DNA of 29,920 nucleotides, from IMG/VR virus record IMGVR_UViG_3300034082_001461, positions 1-29,920 of that record. The stretch is one strand, 5' to 3'. A model generated the notes under the pieces. That model was given only the letters and a program-made list of their open reading frames with translations, did no database searches and was not told where the DNA came from. Each line of letters begins with the position of its first letter. The stretch's first letter is position 1. Position numbers and translations under genes: made by a program. Shown here piece by piece: positions 5,455-14,589 of this stretch. The DNA comes from a virus.

Positions 5455-6781
5455 AAGACAAACGGAGGCCTATCGGCTTGCGCTGTCCGGAGAGAAGCAG
5501 TTCATCTTGTTTGGCGGAGCTATCCGGGGTGGAAAAACTTACTGGCTTCTTCTAACCTTCATATCCCTATGCTCCAAGTTTCCGAAGAGCAGATGGGTGA
5601 TTGTTCGTGCGAATATGCCTACGCTCGAAAGAACTACCTTAGTAACTTTTAACTCCATTCTAAATGAAGGATTGGCTAAGTATATTTCCTCTTGGGACAA
5701 AAAGGCGCAGACGGTCACTTTCACTAATGGCAGCGAGATTATCTTCATGGGCGAAAACTACGAAACGGATAAGGACTTGGACCGCTTCAAGGGACTCGAA
5801 ATAAATGGAGGAGGCATTGACGAGATTAACGAGTGCCAAGAGCAGACGCTGTACAAAATGCTCGAACGTGCTGGATCATGGAACAACTCTGTTGGCAGAC
5901 CGCCTATCGTAGTACTTGCCACTTGTAACCCTGCTAACAACTGGGTAAAGGAAGAAGTCTACGACAGATGGCAGAAGAAGTCATTGCCCGAAACTTGGGC
6001 GTACATTCCTTCCAAGATTACAGACAACCCTTACATCCCTGCCGACTACCTTCAGTCTCTAAAGGCGAATATGCCCGAATACGAATACCTACGATTCGTG
6101 GAGGGAGACTGGGAGATTCAAGAGAAGCCCGACAATCCGTTTTTCATGGCGTATGACGCACTAACTCACGAAAGTCAGTCCATACACTTCAACCCGAATA
6201 TTCCGTTGCTTATATCGCTTGATTTTAACTTGCAGCCTTTTGCTGGTATCGTAGCGCAGAAGTGGAAAGATGACCAAGGAGAACATTTCCACATAGTAGA
6301 TGAGTTTAACGTAGTGGATGGAAGCATCCCGAAGATGATAGATGTGATTAAGGAAAGGTATGAGCCATATCTTCCTATGTGCCTTATTACTGGTGATGCC
6401 ATGGGCAAAAGGGGAGACCTCTCTCAGAGGGACAATGCCAACTACTACGAGCAGCTTGCAAGAGGGCTTAACCTTAGCACTAAGCAGATACGGATACAGC
6501 CTAACCCTAAGCACGAAAACAGCAGGGCGCAATGTAACTATGTCCTTAGAAACCACCCCGACTTCAAGGTGAATCCTAAGAAATGCCCGAATATGTCAAG
6601 GGACTTTAAGCAACTTAGATGCGATGCTGCTGGCAACATTATAAAACGTAACCGACAGATTATCAGCCAGTTAGCGGATCACGGTGACTCTTGCAGATAT
6701 ATGATTAATACCTTTTTGAACGATTGGTATTTGATTCATTTGAAAAGAAGTGGATATAAAACTTTACCTTTACCTCATTAA
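5441..6781 (+). CDS. terL: Terminase large subunit (ATPase and nuclease)
   Basis: A 446-residue DNA-packaging motor protein, a usual length for the family. Walker A is GGAIRGGKT (residues 25-33), Walker B is GGGIDE (123-128) with the catalytic E128, and the coupling motif is ATCNP (160-164). The RNase H-like nuclease domain carries acidic residues in SLDFN (D261), TGDAMG (D319) and ADHGD (D413, D416). It pumps genomic DNA into the procapsid through the portal and cuts the concatemer. It overlaps the small subunit gene by 14 bases. Unlike most phages, the next genes are tail genes, and the portal lies 11 kb downstream. Confidence 0.96.
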   Translation: MKLTKRQTEAYRLALSGEKQFILFGGAIRGGKTYWLLLTFISLCSKFPKSRWVIVRANMPTLERTTLVTFNSILNEGLAKYISSWDKKAQTVTFTNGSEIIFMGENYETDKDLDRFKGLEINGGGIDEINECQEQTLYKMLERAGSWNNSVGRPPIVVLATCNPANNWVKEEVYDRWQKKSLPETWAYIPSKITDNPYIPADYLQSLKANMPEYEYLRFVEGDWEIQEKPDNPFFMAYDALTHESQSIHFNPNIPLLISLDFNLQPFAGIVAQKWKDDQGEHFHIVDEFNVVDGSIPKMIDVIKERYEPYLPMCLITGDAMGKRGDLSQRDNANYYEQLARGLNLSTKQIRIQPNPKHENSRAQCNYVLRNHPDFKVNPKKCPNMSRDFKQLRCDAAGNIIKRNRQIISQLADHGDSCRYMINTFLNDWYLIHLKRSGYKTLPLPH

Positions 6782-6796
6782 TAAAATAGTAAAGCT

Positions 6797-7135
6797 ATGA
6801 GCTGCCTTGAATGCACCGATTGTCTTGATTTGGGAACTTACGATATCTGCTGCGAAGAAGTGTTTATCGGGAGGATGCCTGATGCAGAAACCGAGTATTT
6901 ATTACTGATTAAAGACTTGTCTCTTAATTCGATTATTAGGCAGGTGTATGAGTCTTCTGCTCAAGGAGATGTTTACCTCATTCCTGACCAAACTAAATTT
7001 GCTGTAAATAGAACATATGAAGTCAGAATTTACCCTGCTGATGCTTGCAATTTTGATGATCCCCTTGATATTGATACGGATATCTCTGAGGATCTTGAAA
7101 GCTGTGTTTCGTTGGATTTTTTCTATTCCGAATGA
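6797..7135 (+). CDS. Cys-rich small protein of unknown function in the tail module
   Basis: A 112-residue protein with a cysteine-dense N terminus (MSCLECTDCLDLGTYDICCE: six Cys in the first 19 residues) followed by an all-beta-looking body. Cysteine-rich N termini recur in the virion genes of this phage (12439, 22881), suggesting metal binding or disulfide cross-links in the particle. It starts 15 bases after the terminase stop and overlaps the next start (ATGA). Unrecognised family; a structural role is inferred from position. Confidence 0.7.
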   Translation: MSCLECTDCLDLGTYDICCEEVFIGRMPDAETEYLLLIKDLSLNSIIRQVYESSAQGDVYLIPDQTKFAVNRTYEVRIYPADACNFDDPLDIDTDISEDLESCVSLDFFYSE

Positions 7136-7422
7136 TAGAGAGAGCGATAATAGTTAGTCTACTCATAGTAGCTACTCATATCTCCTTTGAACCTGATATG
7201 ATATTCGAGAAGATTGGACGCTTTTTGTCCAAAGCTTTCCCCGAAGGTAATCCCCTTAACAAACCCACACACGCTTGTGTCGCTTGCATGGCTTCTATTT
7301 GGGGCGTTATTTACTACGCTGCCACATCTTTTGCACCAGGCTTTGATTTTAACGCTTTAGAGATGATATTTGTATGCGCCATGTGCGTACCGCTTAATTT
7401 CATCTTTATAAAACTAGCTTAA
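7132..7422 (+). CDS. Small membrane protein with CxxCxxxxW motif
   Basis: A 96-residue protein with hydrophobic segments at about residues 5-18, 50-67 and 74-95, so probably three membrane passes. Between the first and second lies a conserved-looking loop KPTHACVACMASIWG with C49, C52 and W57. I recall small membrane proteins with such a CxxCMAS(I/V)WG motif as frequent in phages of Bacteroidota, without known function. Overlapping junctions on both sides (ATGA in, TAATG out) place it in the packaging and tail operon. A role in assembly at the membrane or in changing the host surface is possible but unproven. Confidence 0.7.
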   Translation: MIERAIIVSLLIVATHISFEPDMIFEKIGRFLSKAFPEGNPLNKPTHACVACMASIWGVIYYAATSFAPGFDFNALEMIFVCAMCVPLNFIFIKLA

Positions 7423-8036
7423 TGATAAAATTTGTTTATCGGCTTTTCAAGAAAGAGCTGACCCAAATGGTTTGGGACGAGACCTACAAGCCTGACCGAA
7501 TGCGAGGCTTAAAGTTTGCCATGGTCTGCGAGGGGCATAAGTTTTTTGTTTACAACAACTTATTCGATGTCCCTATCGAACGAATGGGCAGAGTGCAAGA
7601 TTATATCATCCAGCTTAACCGAGTAGTTAGCAATGATGAGCTAGCAAACTTTATTCAGAACATGGAGCAGGCTTTATTCAATGCTACCAGCGGAGATAAG
7701 GTAAAGGACTTGGCTAAGATTGGTTTCCTTATAGGAGAACTTAAAAGCAGAAAAGAGATGCTCTTGCATCCTGAGATTATGATGGAGTTAGCCGGTGCGC
7801 TATACATCCGTGAAGACCAAGACCCAGCTGAGTGGAACGATGAATTCGAACACAAGAAAGTGGATATGTTCCGCAAGAACTACACGAGTGGCCAGCTTTA
7901 CGATTTTTTCGTTACAGGCGGATTGAGTCAATTCTTTCCCAACTTCGAGTCTTTAGAGAAAGACTGGATGGTATTATGGGAGCAATCCCAAATCCGCCTA
8001 CAAGCAATTCAGGACCTGATGAAGTCCTCACAATAG
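7422..8036 (+). CDS. Putative tail assembly chaperone (upstream, short form)
   Basis: A 204-residue soluble, mainly helical protein. It is placed two frames before the tape measure gene, the standard position of the lambda G protein and its analogues, which keep the tape measure protein soluble during tail assembly. It begins with a basic stretch (MIKFVYRLFKKELTQMVWDE), and its middle is rich in amphipathic helices (LAKIGFLIGELKSRKEMLLH). A T TTT TTC heptamer at codons 162-163 in this frame would allow a -1 shift into the overlapping frame, open from 7844 to 8194, giving a predicted 257-residue long form. No direct sequence similarity to G was established, so the call rests on position and the slippery site. 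Confidence 0.6.
   Translation: MIKFVYRLFKKELTQMVWDETYKPDRMRGLKFAMVCEGHKFFVYNNLFDVPIERMGRVQDYIIQLNRVVSNDELANFIQNMEQALFNATSGDKVKDLAKIGFLIGELKSRKEMLLHPEIMMELAGALYIREDQDPAEWNDEFEHKKVDMFRKNYTSGQLYDFFVTGGLSQFFPNFESLEKDWMVLWEQSQIRLQAIQDLMKSSQ
7904..7910 (+). other. Candidate -1 ribosomal frameshift site (T TTT TTC)
   Basis: The heptamer T TTT TTC is in register X XXY YYZ with the upstream frame (codons 7905-7907 and 7908-7910). The -1 frame is open from 7844 and runs into the 7976-8194 frame. This matches the G/GT arrangement of siphovirus tail assembly chaperones. No downstream pseudoknot was identified by eye. Confidence 0.5.
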
Positions 8037-8194
8037 GAGCAGAACTCTACATGAGTGATGTTAACTGGAGGGAGCTATTCATAAGCATGGCTCAAGGGGA
8101 CATTATTGCCTATAACGAGTATATGAAATCTCCATTGGAGAAAGCCTTAACTTTGTTTTCGTACAACCGAAAAAAGAAGACCAAAGATGGCTAA
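7976..8194 (+). CDS. Putative tail assembly chaperone C-terminal (T-like) part
   Basis: The frame immediately before the tape measure gene, overlapping the preceding gene by 61 bases in the -1 frame and the tape measure start by 8 bases. It may be made as the tail of a frameshift fusion (the frame is open from 7844) or independently from ATG 7976 or ATG 8051; the latter gives 47 residues (MSDVNWRELFISMAQGDIIA at the start). The Trp-containing helix NWRELFISMA and short basic end (RKKKTKDG) are typical in length for the T part of GT proteins, which contacts the tape measure. Function inferred from position. Confidence 0.55.
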   Translation: MGAIPNPPTSNSGPDEVLTIGAELYMSDVNWRELFISMAQGDIIAYNEYMKSPLEKALTLFSYNRKKKTKDG

Positions 8195-10769
8195 TGTTAC
8201 TATTCAGTACACCGCAGATATTCAACAGCTAAATGCAAAGCTTGACTTAATAATTCAAAAGCAAGACCAGCTGGCTTCTTCTGCGAAAAAGGCTTCGGAT
8301 GATATGGTTAGCTCTAACAAAAAGGCTGCCGAAAGCCTTGATCCGTTGGCTAATCAGCTCAACAAGATAGGTGGGATGATAGTTGCGGCATTTAGTATTG
8401 ATAAAATAATTGAATTCAGCAAATCTGTAATTGATACCGAGAGAAAGTTAGAACTTCTTCAAAACAGATTAAACTTTGTTGCTGGATCTACCGCAGATGG
8501 CGAGAAGCTATTTAAGAGACTCGTTTCGACAAGTAAAAACCTTGGAATAAACATTGAAGTATTAGCTGAAGGCATGGCTGCTTTTGGTATATCTGCTACA
8601 CAAGCTGGATTTAGCGCAGCTAAGGCAGAACAAATATTTTTAAAGATGTCAGCAGGTCTTCGTGCTGCTGGTGCTACCTCCCTTCAGTCGCAGAGAGCAT
8701 TTTTTGCTTTGCAACAGATGATTGACAAGGGAGTTGTTTCTGCGGAGGAATTAAGGAGACAGCTTGCTGAAGCATTGCCAGGTGCTACATCATTGATGGT
8801 AAAGGCATATAATAACCTTAACCCAAAGCAGCAAGTGACGATGGATCAGTTTATAAAGCTTCAAGAAGCTGGTAAAATACTTTCTCGTGAAATACTTCCT
8901 GAGTTTGCAAATGTAATTGAGAAAGAATTTGCGCCTGCCCTTGCTGGTAAAAAAGAATCCCTTGATGCGGCTCTCGATAGAGTAAATACTCAATTTACTT
9001 TGTTGAAATCAAACCTTGCCAATTCAGCATTCATAAAAACTGTTGCCTCTACAATATCTACCGAATTAGAACGGGTTAATTCGATTTTGAACAGCAACTT
9101 TACCGCAATGGAAAAGGCTGGAATGGTTCTTAATCTATTTACATCTAGCAGAAGCGCGTCTGTCATTGTTGCCAATGAATTCATAAAGACTGAAGAACAA
9201 ATTGTTAAAGTTCAGGAAGAGATAAATAAAGAAGGAATAGCTAATGCGAAAAGGATAAGCCTTCTTAAAGGAGAGGAAAAGAAGCAGGCACTCGATGAGC
9301 TTTCTAGGCAAAAACTAATCCTTGAGGGGATGGTTAAGGCTGGTACGGCTACCAAAGAGCAGATACGGTCTTTTGAAAGAATAAAAGCTACGCAACAAGA
9401 GCTTTTTGATTTAGAAGTGCAAAGCGCAGCAAATAGCAAAACCTCTGAGGAAGAACGTAAAAAGGCAAGAGAACAAAGATTAAAAGACGAAGTTGCTCTT
9501 GCTAAAATACGAGTAGAACAATCTGAAAAAGGAAGCATTGAGGAAAACAACGCTCGTGCAAACCTTGCCCAAAAACAAGGTGACCTCGATGTTTTTATGG
9601 CTAAGAGTTCTGCCGAAATGCAGCTTGCAAGGGTTGTTGCTGAGAAAAAGGCAAACGAGGAGATAGAAATAGCTCGTGCAAAAACTGCCGATGCTCTGTC
9701 TCAAGAGGTATTAGAGGGGGAGGAAACTCCTGACCCTAGCAAAGACCCTAACTTAAAAGCAATAGACAAACTTCTTGAAACATATAGAAAGAATGAAGAT
9801 AAGATTTCTGAGGGAATTGCTGCTCCATTCATGAGTGCAATGGATAAAGAGCTTGTTGCAGCAGCGTCTCATTATATTGATTTGATTAAGCTTACTGATG
9901 AAAATTCCGATGAAAGAAAAGCGCTTGAAGAAGCCTTACAAAAGGAGCTTGACAATATAAGGCAGAGGTATGCCGACAAAGAGGCCAAGAGTCTTGAGCA
10001 AAAAATAAAAAAATATGCTAGTGCTGCAATCGAAATAATAGGGCAGGCAAACTCTTTAATTACCGGATATGCCGATGCAGAAAGGAAAATGAGAGAAAAC
10101 GCTATGACAGCAGAGCTTCAATCATTATCAGCAAGGTTTGAGGCAGGCGTAATGGGAGAGGAAGAGTATCAGAAAAGAGTAAACGAAATAAAAAAACAGC
10201 AATTTATAATAGATCAAGAGGCTGCAATTTCTAAAATAAAAATGGATACCGCAGTAGCTATAATAAACTTATTTGCTCAACTGCCATTTCCTGCTGCTGC
10301 TCTTTTAGTAGCTCCAGTCGCAGGATTAGGGCTTGCTCAAATAGACGCAGTAAAATCAACTCCAATGCCTACGTTCCACGATGGAGGTATAGATATTGGA
10401 GGGGATGGAAGGATGACTTCAGGCCCATTAAAATCAGATGAATTCATAGCGAAACTACAAAAGGGGGAGTCTGTTATGACGGCTAATGAAACAGCAAAAT
10501 ACAAGGATGTTTTGTCTGCCATTAGAGAAGATAGATTACCTGGACTGATTGCTGAAAAATACATTATTCCAGCATACAGAGACTCTATGAATGATGTAAA
10601 AAGAAAAAATACATCTCAGTCTACTATGGAGCTTGCCTTTCAAACAGCAGAACTTGTTAGCGCAATAAAAAACAACAAGAGAATCAAGATAGATAACGTA
10701 AAGGAGCTTTCAAAAGCAATGAATAAAAACAGTACGATAGAGCAAGTGATCAGAAGGAGGAGTTGGTAA
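8187..10769 (+). CDS. Tail tape measure protein
   Basis: An 860-residue protein. Residues about 110-200 carry the tape-measure N-terminal domain (TIGR02675 type), with the hallmark KGVVSAEELRRQLAEALPGA at 181-200. Long coiled-coil stretches fill residues 330-550, and a hydrophobic segment (AIINLFAQLPFPAAALLVAP, about 690-710) is typical of the membrane-penetrating part. It is the scaffold that sets tail length and is ejected with the DNA. At about 0.15 nm per residue it predicts a tail near 130 nm. The start overlaps the previous stop by 8 bases; the stop shares one base with the next ATG (TAATG). Codon use is more AT-rich than in the head genes. Confidence 0.93.
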   Translation: MANVTIQYTADIQQLNAKLDLIIQKQDQLASSAKKASDDMVSSNKKAAESLDPLANQLNKIGGMIVAAFSIDKIIEFSKSVIDTERKLELLQNRLNFVAGSTADGEKLFKRLVSTSKNLGINIEVLAEGMAAFGISATQAGFSAAKAEQIFLKMSAGLRAAGATSLQSQRAFFALQQMIDKGVVSAEELRRQLAEALPGATSLMVKAYNNLNPKQQVTMDQFIKLQEAGKILSREILPEFANVIEKEFAPALAGKKESLDAALDRVNTQFTLLKSNLANSAFIKTVASTISTELERVNSILNSNFTAMEKAGMVLNLFTSSRSASVIVANEFIKTEEQIVKVQEEINKEGIANAKRISLLKGEEKKQALDELSRQKLILEGMVKAGTATKEQIRSFERIKATQQELFDLEVQSAANSKTSEEERKKAREQRLKDEVALAKIRVEQSEKGSIEENNARANLAQKQGDLDVFMAKSSAEMQLARVVAEKKANEEIEIARAKTADALSQEVLEGEETPDPSKDPNLKAIDKLLETYRKNEDKISEGIAAPFMSAMDKELVAAASHYIDLIKLTDENSDERKALEEALQKELDNIRQRYADKEAKSLEQKIKKYASAAIEIIGQANSLITGYADAERKMRENAMTAELQSLSARFEAGVMGEEEYQKRVNEIKKQQFIIDQEAAISKIKMDTAVAIINLFAQLPFPAAALLVAPVAGLGLAQIDAVKSTPMPTFHDGGIDIGGDGRMTSGPLKSDEFIAKLQKGESVMTANETAKYKDVLSAIREDRLPGLIAEKYIIPAYRDSMNDVKRKNTSQSTMELAFQTAELVSAIKNNKRIKIDNVKELSKAMNKNSTIEQVIRRRSW

Positions 10770-12442
10770 TGGGGTTTACTTTTTTATTAAATACACAACC
10801 CGTAGAAGAGCCGATGGGCTGGAGAGAGGCTGACTTAAAGATTATAAGAGATGCTGCTCTGCCAGGCTTATTTACCGAGGTTATAGCGGATTTAGAATTT
10901 TACGGAGAGGGATATCTTTTACTAAAGTCACTATACGATTCGTCTAACGGCTGCGTAGAGGTTTCGGTGGAAATATCTAGCGATTGTGGATTTTCGTTTA
11001 ATGGAATAATATATCTCTCGAATGTAGAGTTTGATTTAAAAAGGTGTATAGCATCTTGCTCGGTAGAAGACAATACCGCAGGTAGCATTATATCAAGGTT
11101 AAAAAGCGTTGATGTCCAAATTAATGGAGGTCTATCGTTAGATGGTTCTGCAATTGCAAATATTGGGGAAACGCTAGCCGCAGGTGGCACTGTCGGCAAT
11201 AAAACATGGTTTAAAGCCGGTGATTTGCTTCAGTATTGCTTAGACTATTTTTCTAATTCTTCTATACAAATAGTTAGCGACTTTCTGTTTACAGATGAAT
11301 ATAGACCTAGAAGACTTCAGGTAACCGTTACTGCCCTAGGGCCAAGCGGATTATTTAGGCCGACTTGGGCAGACATATATGGGCAAACTCAAGGGCCTAT
11401 AACTGCAGCAATCGCTGGAGGTCTGACTTCTATTCAGCTTGCTACAAGAATGTCTCAAATATTAAACGGACAATCTCAGTTATTTGGAGGTGGAGCAAAT
11501 GAGGCAAATGGTATATGGCCAATATACGCAAACAATAATGGGACTAACACAATAGAGATATTGTTTTTTGGGAATCAAACCATAAGCTTTGGCGCTACCT
11601 TTCCTTGGGGGGCATTATCTGTTTCCGAAGTCGAGTCCGCAAGCTATGGGGCGGCTAATGTTTACCTTACAACTGGCTCTATAATTAAAGATGAAATAGA
11701 GGCGTTTTTCGTTTCTTTCGAAAATATCTTTAATGGAATAGCTGGGTGGTATAACCTATCGGTAGAGCCTTATTTTTCTGCTGGTCAAAATTATTTAAGG
11801 ATAGAGCAAGAGCCTTACTTTTTCCAACAATCTCAAATAGCAGAAGTTAATAACTACGAGTCTATAACTCAGCAAAAGCAAGATATTTATAACTTTAGCT
11901 CATTAAATTACGGACGAACATCGACTGATGAAAACGCATTTTTGCACCAAGAAATAAGTTATGTGGGTCAATCATGTAGCACAAAACAGATTGATATAAA
12001 TTCACAAATTCAAGTGCCTACATCCGACTTCCCAACTAACCCTTCTTCATACGGATCTAAAGATATAATTATAGCAGAAAAATGGAATCCCACCATAGGA
12101 GTTGATGCAGTAAGGAGTTATCTTGTTAGTTATTTTGATGGAACATCCATTCAGTCAGGAGAGTATTGGGCCGCATCCATATCACATCCCTTTGTAGCTA
12201 AAAACTATTCCAACAGAGCGCCTGACGGACTTACTCTTCAGGGAATAAATGTCCCCAATTTAAATAATCCCAAATTAAAAAGCGTTGTCGTTTTCAATGC
12301 TGGGATAAATTTATCGCAATTATCTAGCATTAGAGCAAATTTAAAGGGATACATTCTTTTTGACGGAACAAAAGGTTGGATAAAAGAAATTTCTACTAAT
12401 TTAACTACTGGGTTAACTTCTTTTCAATTAATTACAGAATGA
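10769..12442 (+). CDS. Distal tail / baseplate-like structural protein (putative)
   Basis: A 557-residue protein, starting at the ATG that shares a base with the tape measure stop; an upstream TTG would add two residues but is less likely. The N terminus (QPVEEPMGWREADLKIIRD, residues 9-27) resembles the N terminus of the next gene (QPLGWSE), suggesting a shared module. The rest is beta-rich with several Cys in the first 110 residues. Genes right after the tape measure usually encode distal tail and tail-associated proteins that form the tip, so a tip or adhesin-carrier role is likely. I do not recognise a named family. A purine-rich AGGAGG precedes the start. AT-rich codon use matches the tape measure gene. 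Confidence 0.65.
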   Translation: MGFTFLLNTQPVEEPMGWREADLKIIRDAALPGLFTEVIADLEFYGEGYLLLKSLYDSSNGCVEVSVEISSDCGFSFNGIIYLSNVEFDLKRCIASCSVEDNTAGSIISRLKSVDVQINGGLSLDGSAIANIGETLAAGGTVGNKTWFKAGDLLQYCLDYFSNSSIQIVSDFLFTDEYRPRRLQVTVTALGPSGLFRPTWADIYGQTQGPITAAIAGGLTSIQLATRMSQILNGQSQLFGGGANEANGIWPIYANNNGTNTIEILFFGNQTISFGATFPWGALSVSEVESASYGAANVYLTTGSIIKDEIEAFFVSFENIFNGIAGWYNLSVEPYFSAGQNYLRIEQEPYFFQQSQIAEVNNYESITQQKQDIYNFSSLNYGRTSTDENAFLHQEISYVGQSCSTKQIDINSQIQVPTSDFPTNPSSYGSKDIIIAEKWNPTIGVDAVRSYLVSYFDGTSIQSGEYWAASISHPFVAKNYSNRAPDGLTLQGINVPNLNNPKLKSVVVFNAGINLSQLSSIRANLKGYILFDGTKGWIKEISTNLTTGLTSFQLITE

Positions 12443-13875
12443 GTATATACAATATAGTCCCTAACCAGCCTCTCGGTTGGAGCGAAACGATTCCAACTGA
12501 CGAATGCGGATGCGAAAAGCACGAGTACTGCGCTCCCCTTCTGTTCGAGTTCACCAATGCTGTATATGAAGCATACACGGCTCGTGCTATTGCCGATGGT
12601 GCTTTGCCTAGCGATAGGTCAGCAGCTTGTATGGAAGAGGTTATGGATACGTTCTACGAGATTTCTAGGTCAGTAAGGTATGTGTCAGACCCTATAAGTA
12701 TATTGTATCAAGGAGACCCATCTGAAGAGGAAACTTGTAGTAATATGCCGTACATACTTGACGCAGTCCCAAGCATAGAAGGAGGCTCAACTACGGTGAT
12801 AGGCAGCGAAGACCCAGGTTACATAGAAGGGCAACTTAGTTTTCTTACCGAAGTTGGAGAAGAGGAGGCAACCCCACAATTTATTCAAGTAATTTTCGAG
12901 TCTCCATTTACGGGTGGCTGCAAAAATACAGTATGCTTTTCAGTAGAGCCTGATGACAGAGTAGTTGATTATCCTTGGCAAATAATAGTCGGTAATTCAA
13001 ATGGCACTTTTGAAATAAACTCTAATCCATTAAATGCTGCTGCTCCGTTTAGCATTTGTTTTGAAATGGACTTATACGACCCGGTAATTGGGATTATAGA
13101 AATATCAATGCCATTAGGAAGTGGAGATGAAGTATTTCAAGGCATATTCAGAATAGCTTCTGCAACCGAGAACTGCAACTTTGCTCCGTTAGGACTTGTG
13201 GAGTCGACTACTGGAGATGTTATTGGTGAAATTTACGAGCAAACAACTGGCACTATCGTAGATGGCGATGAGGTTTCTTTTTTTACAGAGGCCACGATTG
13301 GCGTTGCTTCAATAGAAGAGATAAAGAACAAATGCTTTTATATTAAGATTGCTTCCGAATGTTGTTGCGATGATGTGTTTTACAGCAAATGTATAAAGCC
13401 ATTATCTGACGCTTGCCATACTGTTGGAATAAGCTTTTGGCAAGGGGTTACGGCTACTGTGCCTGCTTACGGATTCGGTTTCTACTACCCTGCTGCATCC
13501 CCAGGCAATGAGTTCAAGCAATTCATGCGTGTATGGGGAGAGATTCGCAATCCGCAGTATGACGGAGAGATGGAAATGTACCAAGACAGCTTTGGCAGAA
13601 GGCAAGTAGTGTATGCTGAGAGCAGAGAGTTTAAGAGCTTCATTATAAACTACTCTCCTGAGTATGTTCACAATGCTTTAAGGCTAGCTTGCAGACATGA
13701 TAACTTTGAGTTGACAGATGTCAGCTACAATATCATTGCTCAGAACTCTTTCACTCGCTCTGAGGCATATTCTCCATCTTGGATACGGATAAGCAGGCTT
13801 GCACCGGTAACCTTAGAGGTAGAGAAGAAGACTCAGAACCTTGTTGGAGGAAGCTCAAAAACATTCTGTTCTTAA
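12439..13875 (+). CDS. Cys-rich tail tip protein (putative)
   Basis: A 478-residue protein overlapping the previous gene by ATGA. The N terminus has QPLGWSE, as in the preceding protein, then a Cys cluster (DECGCEKHEYC, residues about 22-32). The middle (about 130-300) is beta-rich and acidic, and a second cluster, CCCDDVFYSKC, lies near residue 310. The C-terminal third (SFWQGVTATVPAYGFGFYYP and on) looks compact and conserved. The DNA appears more AT-rich in the central part than at either end, which hints at an exchanged inner domain. Likely a tip or receptor-facing tail component by position; family unknown. Confidence 0.62.
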   Translation: MSIYNIVPNQPLGWSETIPTDECGCEKHEYCAPLLFEFTNAVYEAYTARAIADGALPSDRSAACMEEVMDTFYEISRSVRYVSDPISILYQGDPSEEETCSNMPYILDAVPSIEGGSTTVIGSEDPGYIEGQLSFLTEVGEEEATPQFIQVIFESPFTGGCKNTVCFSVEPDDRVVDYPWQIIVGNSNGTFEINSNPLNAAAPFSICFEMDLYDPVIGIIEISMPLGSGDEVFQGIFRIASATENCNFAPLGLVESTTGDVIGEIYEQTTGTIVDGDEVSFFTEATIGVASIEEIKNKCFYIKIASECCCDDVFYSKCIKPLSDACHTVGISFWQGVTATVPAYGFGFYYPAASPGNEFKQFMRVWGEIRNPQYDGEMEMYQDSFGRRQVVYAESREFKSFIINYSPEYVHNALRLACRHDNFELTDVSYNIIAQNSFTRSEAYSPSWIRISRLAPVTLEVEKKTQNLVGGSSKTFCS

Positions 13876-13878
13876 TTG

Positions 13879-13886
13879 TATATTTG
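13879..13886 (+). promoter_or_regulatory. Promoter -7 element upstream of the putative major tail protein
   Basis: TATATTTG is a full match to the Bacteroidota -7 box, just past the stop of the previous gene, but no TTTG is seen at the proper distance upstream. It would give a leader of about 60 bases with a small TGGC / GCCA hairpin (13902-13905, 13914-13917). Confidence 0.45.
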
Positions 13887-13954
13887 TCCTGTCGTGCGTT
13901 GTGGCCTTGACTTGCCATCCAAATGTCAAACAAAACATTCCCAAATCTTAAAAC

Positions 13955-14503
13955 ATGGCATATTTTGAATATGGCTGCGGTACTTTGCCGAATCACCAGC
14001 TTTTAGCTTGTGGTGTTTATGATCGTGGGGGTATTTCGGCAATTGGTATTTTGGAAGCAGACCACACAATTGTTGATTACTCTAACGCTTCACAATACAC
14101 TGCAAACATTGCTGCTGGTAACCTGAAGGTTATCAAAAACATTCGTGGAACAGTACCTGATGCCTCTCCCGTAGAAGGAGATAATCCAGTTGGCTGCGGT
14201 CCTGATACAATCCTTAACGGATTTAACTTCACCGCTACTTGGCAGGATGCTAACACTAACAGCGCAAACGTAAGCTTTTACTCTCAGCTTAACACACGCA
14301 CAACCGAATTGGTATTATTCCTTTGCGGAAGTGACGAGGTGTTGGTTGTGAACAACAAAGTGAACTTTGTATGTAACCCAGTGATGGTCCCTGCAAACAA
14401 CAAAGAACTTCAGATGTTTAACTGTACAGCTCGTGCCTCTATTGGCCCGAACGAGTTGCCACAGAAATACACTGCACCTGCTGGTATCTTTGACCTCCCG
14501 TAA
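13955..14503 (+). CDS. Putative major tail protein
   Basis: A 182-residue, beta-rich protein (MAYFEYGCGTLPNHQLLACG at the start) of the length usual for siphovirus tail-tube proteins. It stands apart from its neighbours: its own upstream leader with a promoter-like TATATTTG, an A-rich start context (CAAATCTTAAAAC) and a strong terminator 25 bases after the stop. That isolation, seen also for the capsid gene here, suits a protein made in large amounts. The codons are also more even than in the gene before. It ends the tail module and precedes the glycosyltransferases. Tail tube is the best guess; another abundant virion protein is possible. Confidence 0.6.
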   Translation: MAYFEYGCGTLPNHQLLACGVYDRGGISAIGILEADHTIVDYSNASQYTANIAAGNLKVIKNIRGTVPDASPVEGDNPVGCGPDTILNGFNFTATWQDANTNSANVSFYSQLNTRTTELVLFLCGSDEVLVVNNKVNFVCNPVMVPANNKELQMFNCTARASIGPNELPQKYTAPAGIFDLP

Positions 14504-14527
14504 TTGTCGCTGCTGACAACTACTTAG

Positions 14528-14553
14528 ACCCTACCTATATGGTGGGGTTTTTT
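14528..14553 (+). terminator. Rho-independent terminator after the putative major tail gene
   Basis: ACCCTACC (14528-14535) pairs with GGTGGGGT (14541-14548), with one G-U pair, around TATAT, followed by a T run to 14553. Confidence 0.85.
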
Positions 14554-14560
14554 ATTTTTG

Positions 14561-14589
14561 GTTGATTAGCAATTAATTGCCTAAATTTG
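14561..14589 (+). promoter_or_regulatory. Promoter of the glycosyltransferase cassette
   Basis: GTTG at 14561-14564, 17 bases, then TAAATTTG at 14582-14589 (TTTG at 14557-14560 with 21 bases is an alternative). The ATG of the first glycosyltransferase follows 3 bases later, so the transcript should be leaderless. It lies directly behind the terminator, giving the cassette its own transcription. Confidence 0.7.

Noticed and set aside
6161-6556. 131-residue minus-strand frame opposite the terminase gene
   Set aside because: It is antisense to the nuclease domain of the large terminase, whose motifs fix the coding strand.
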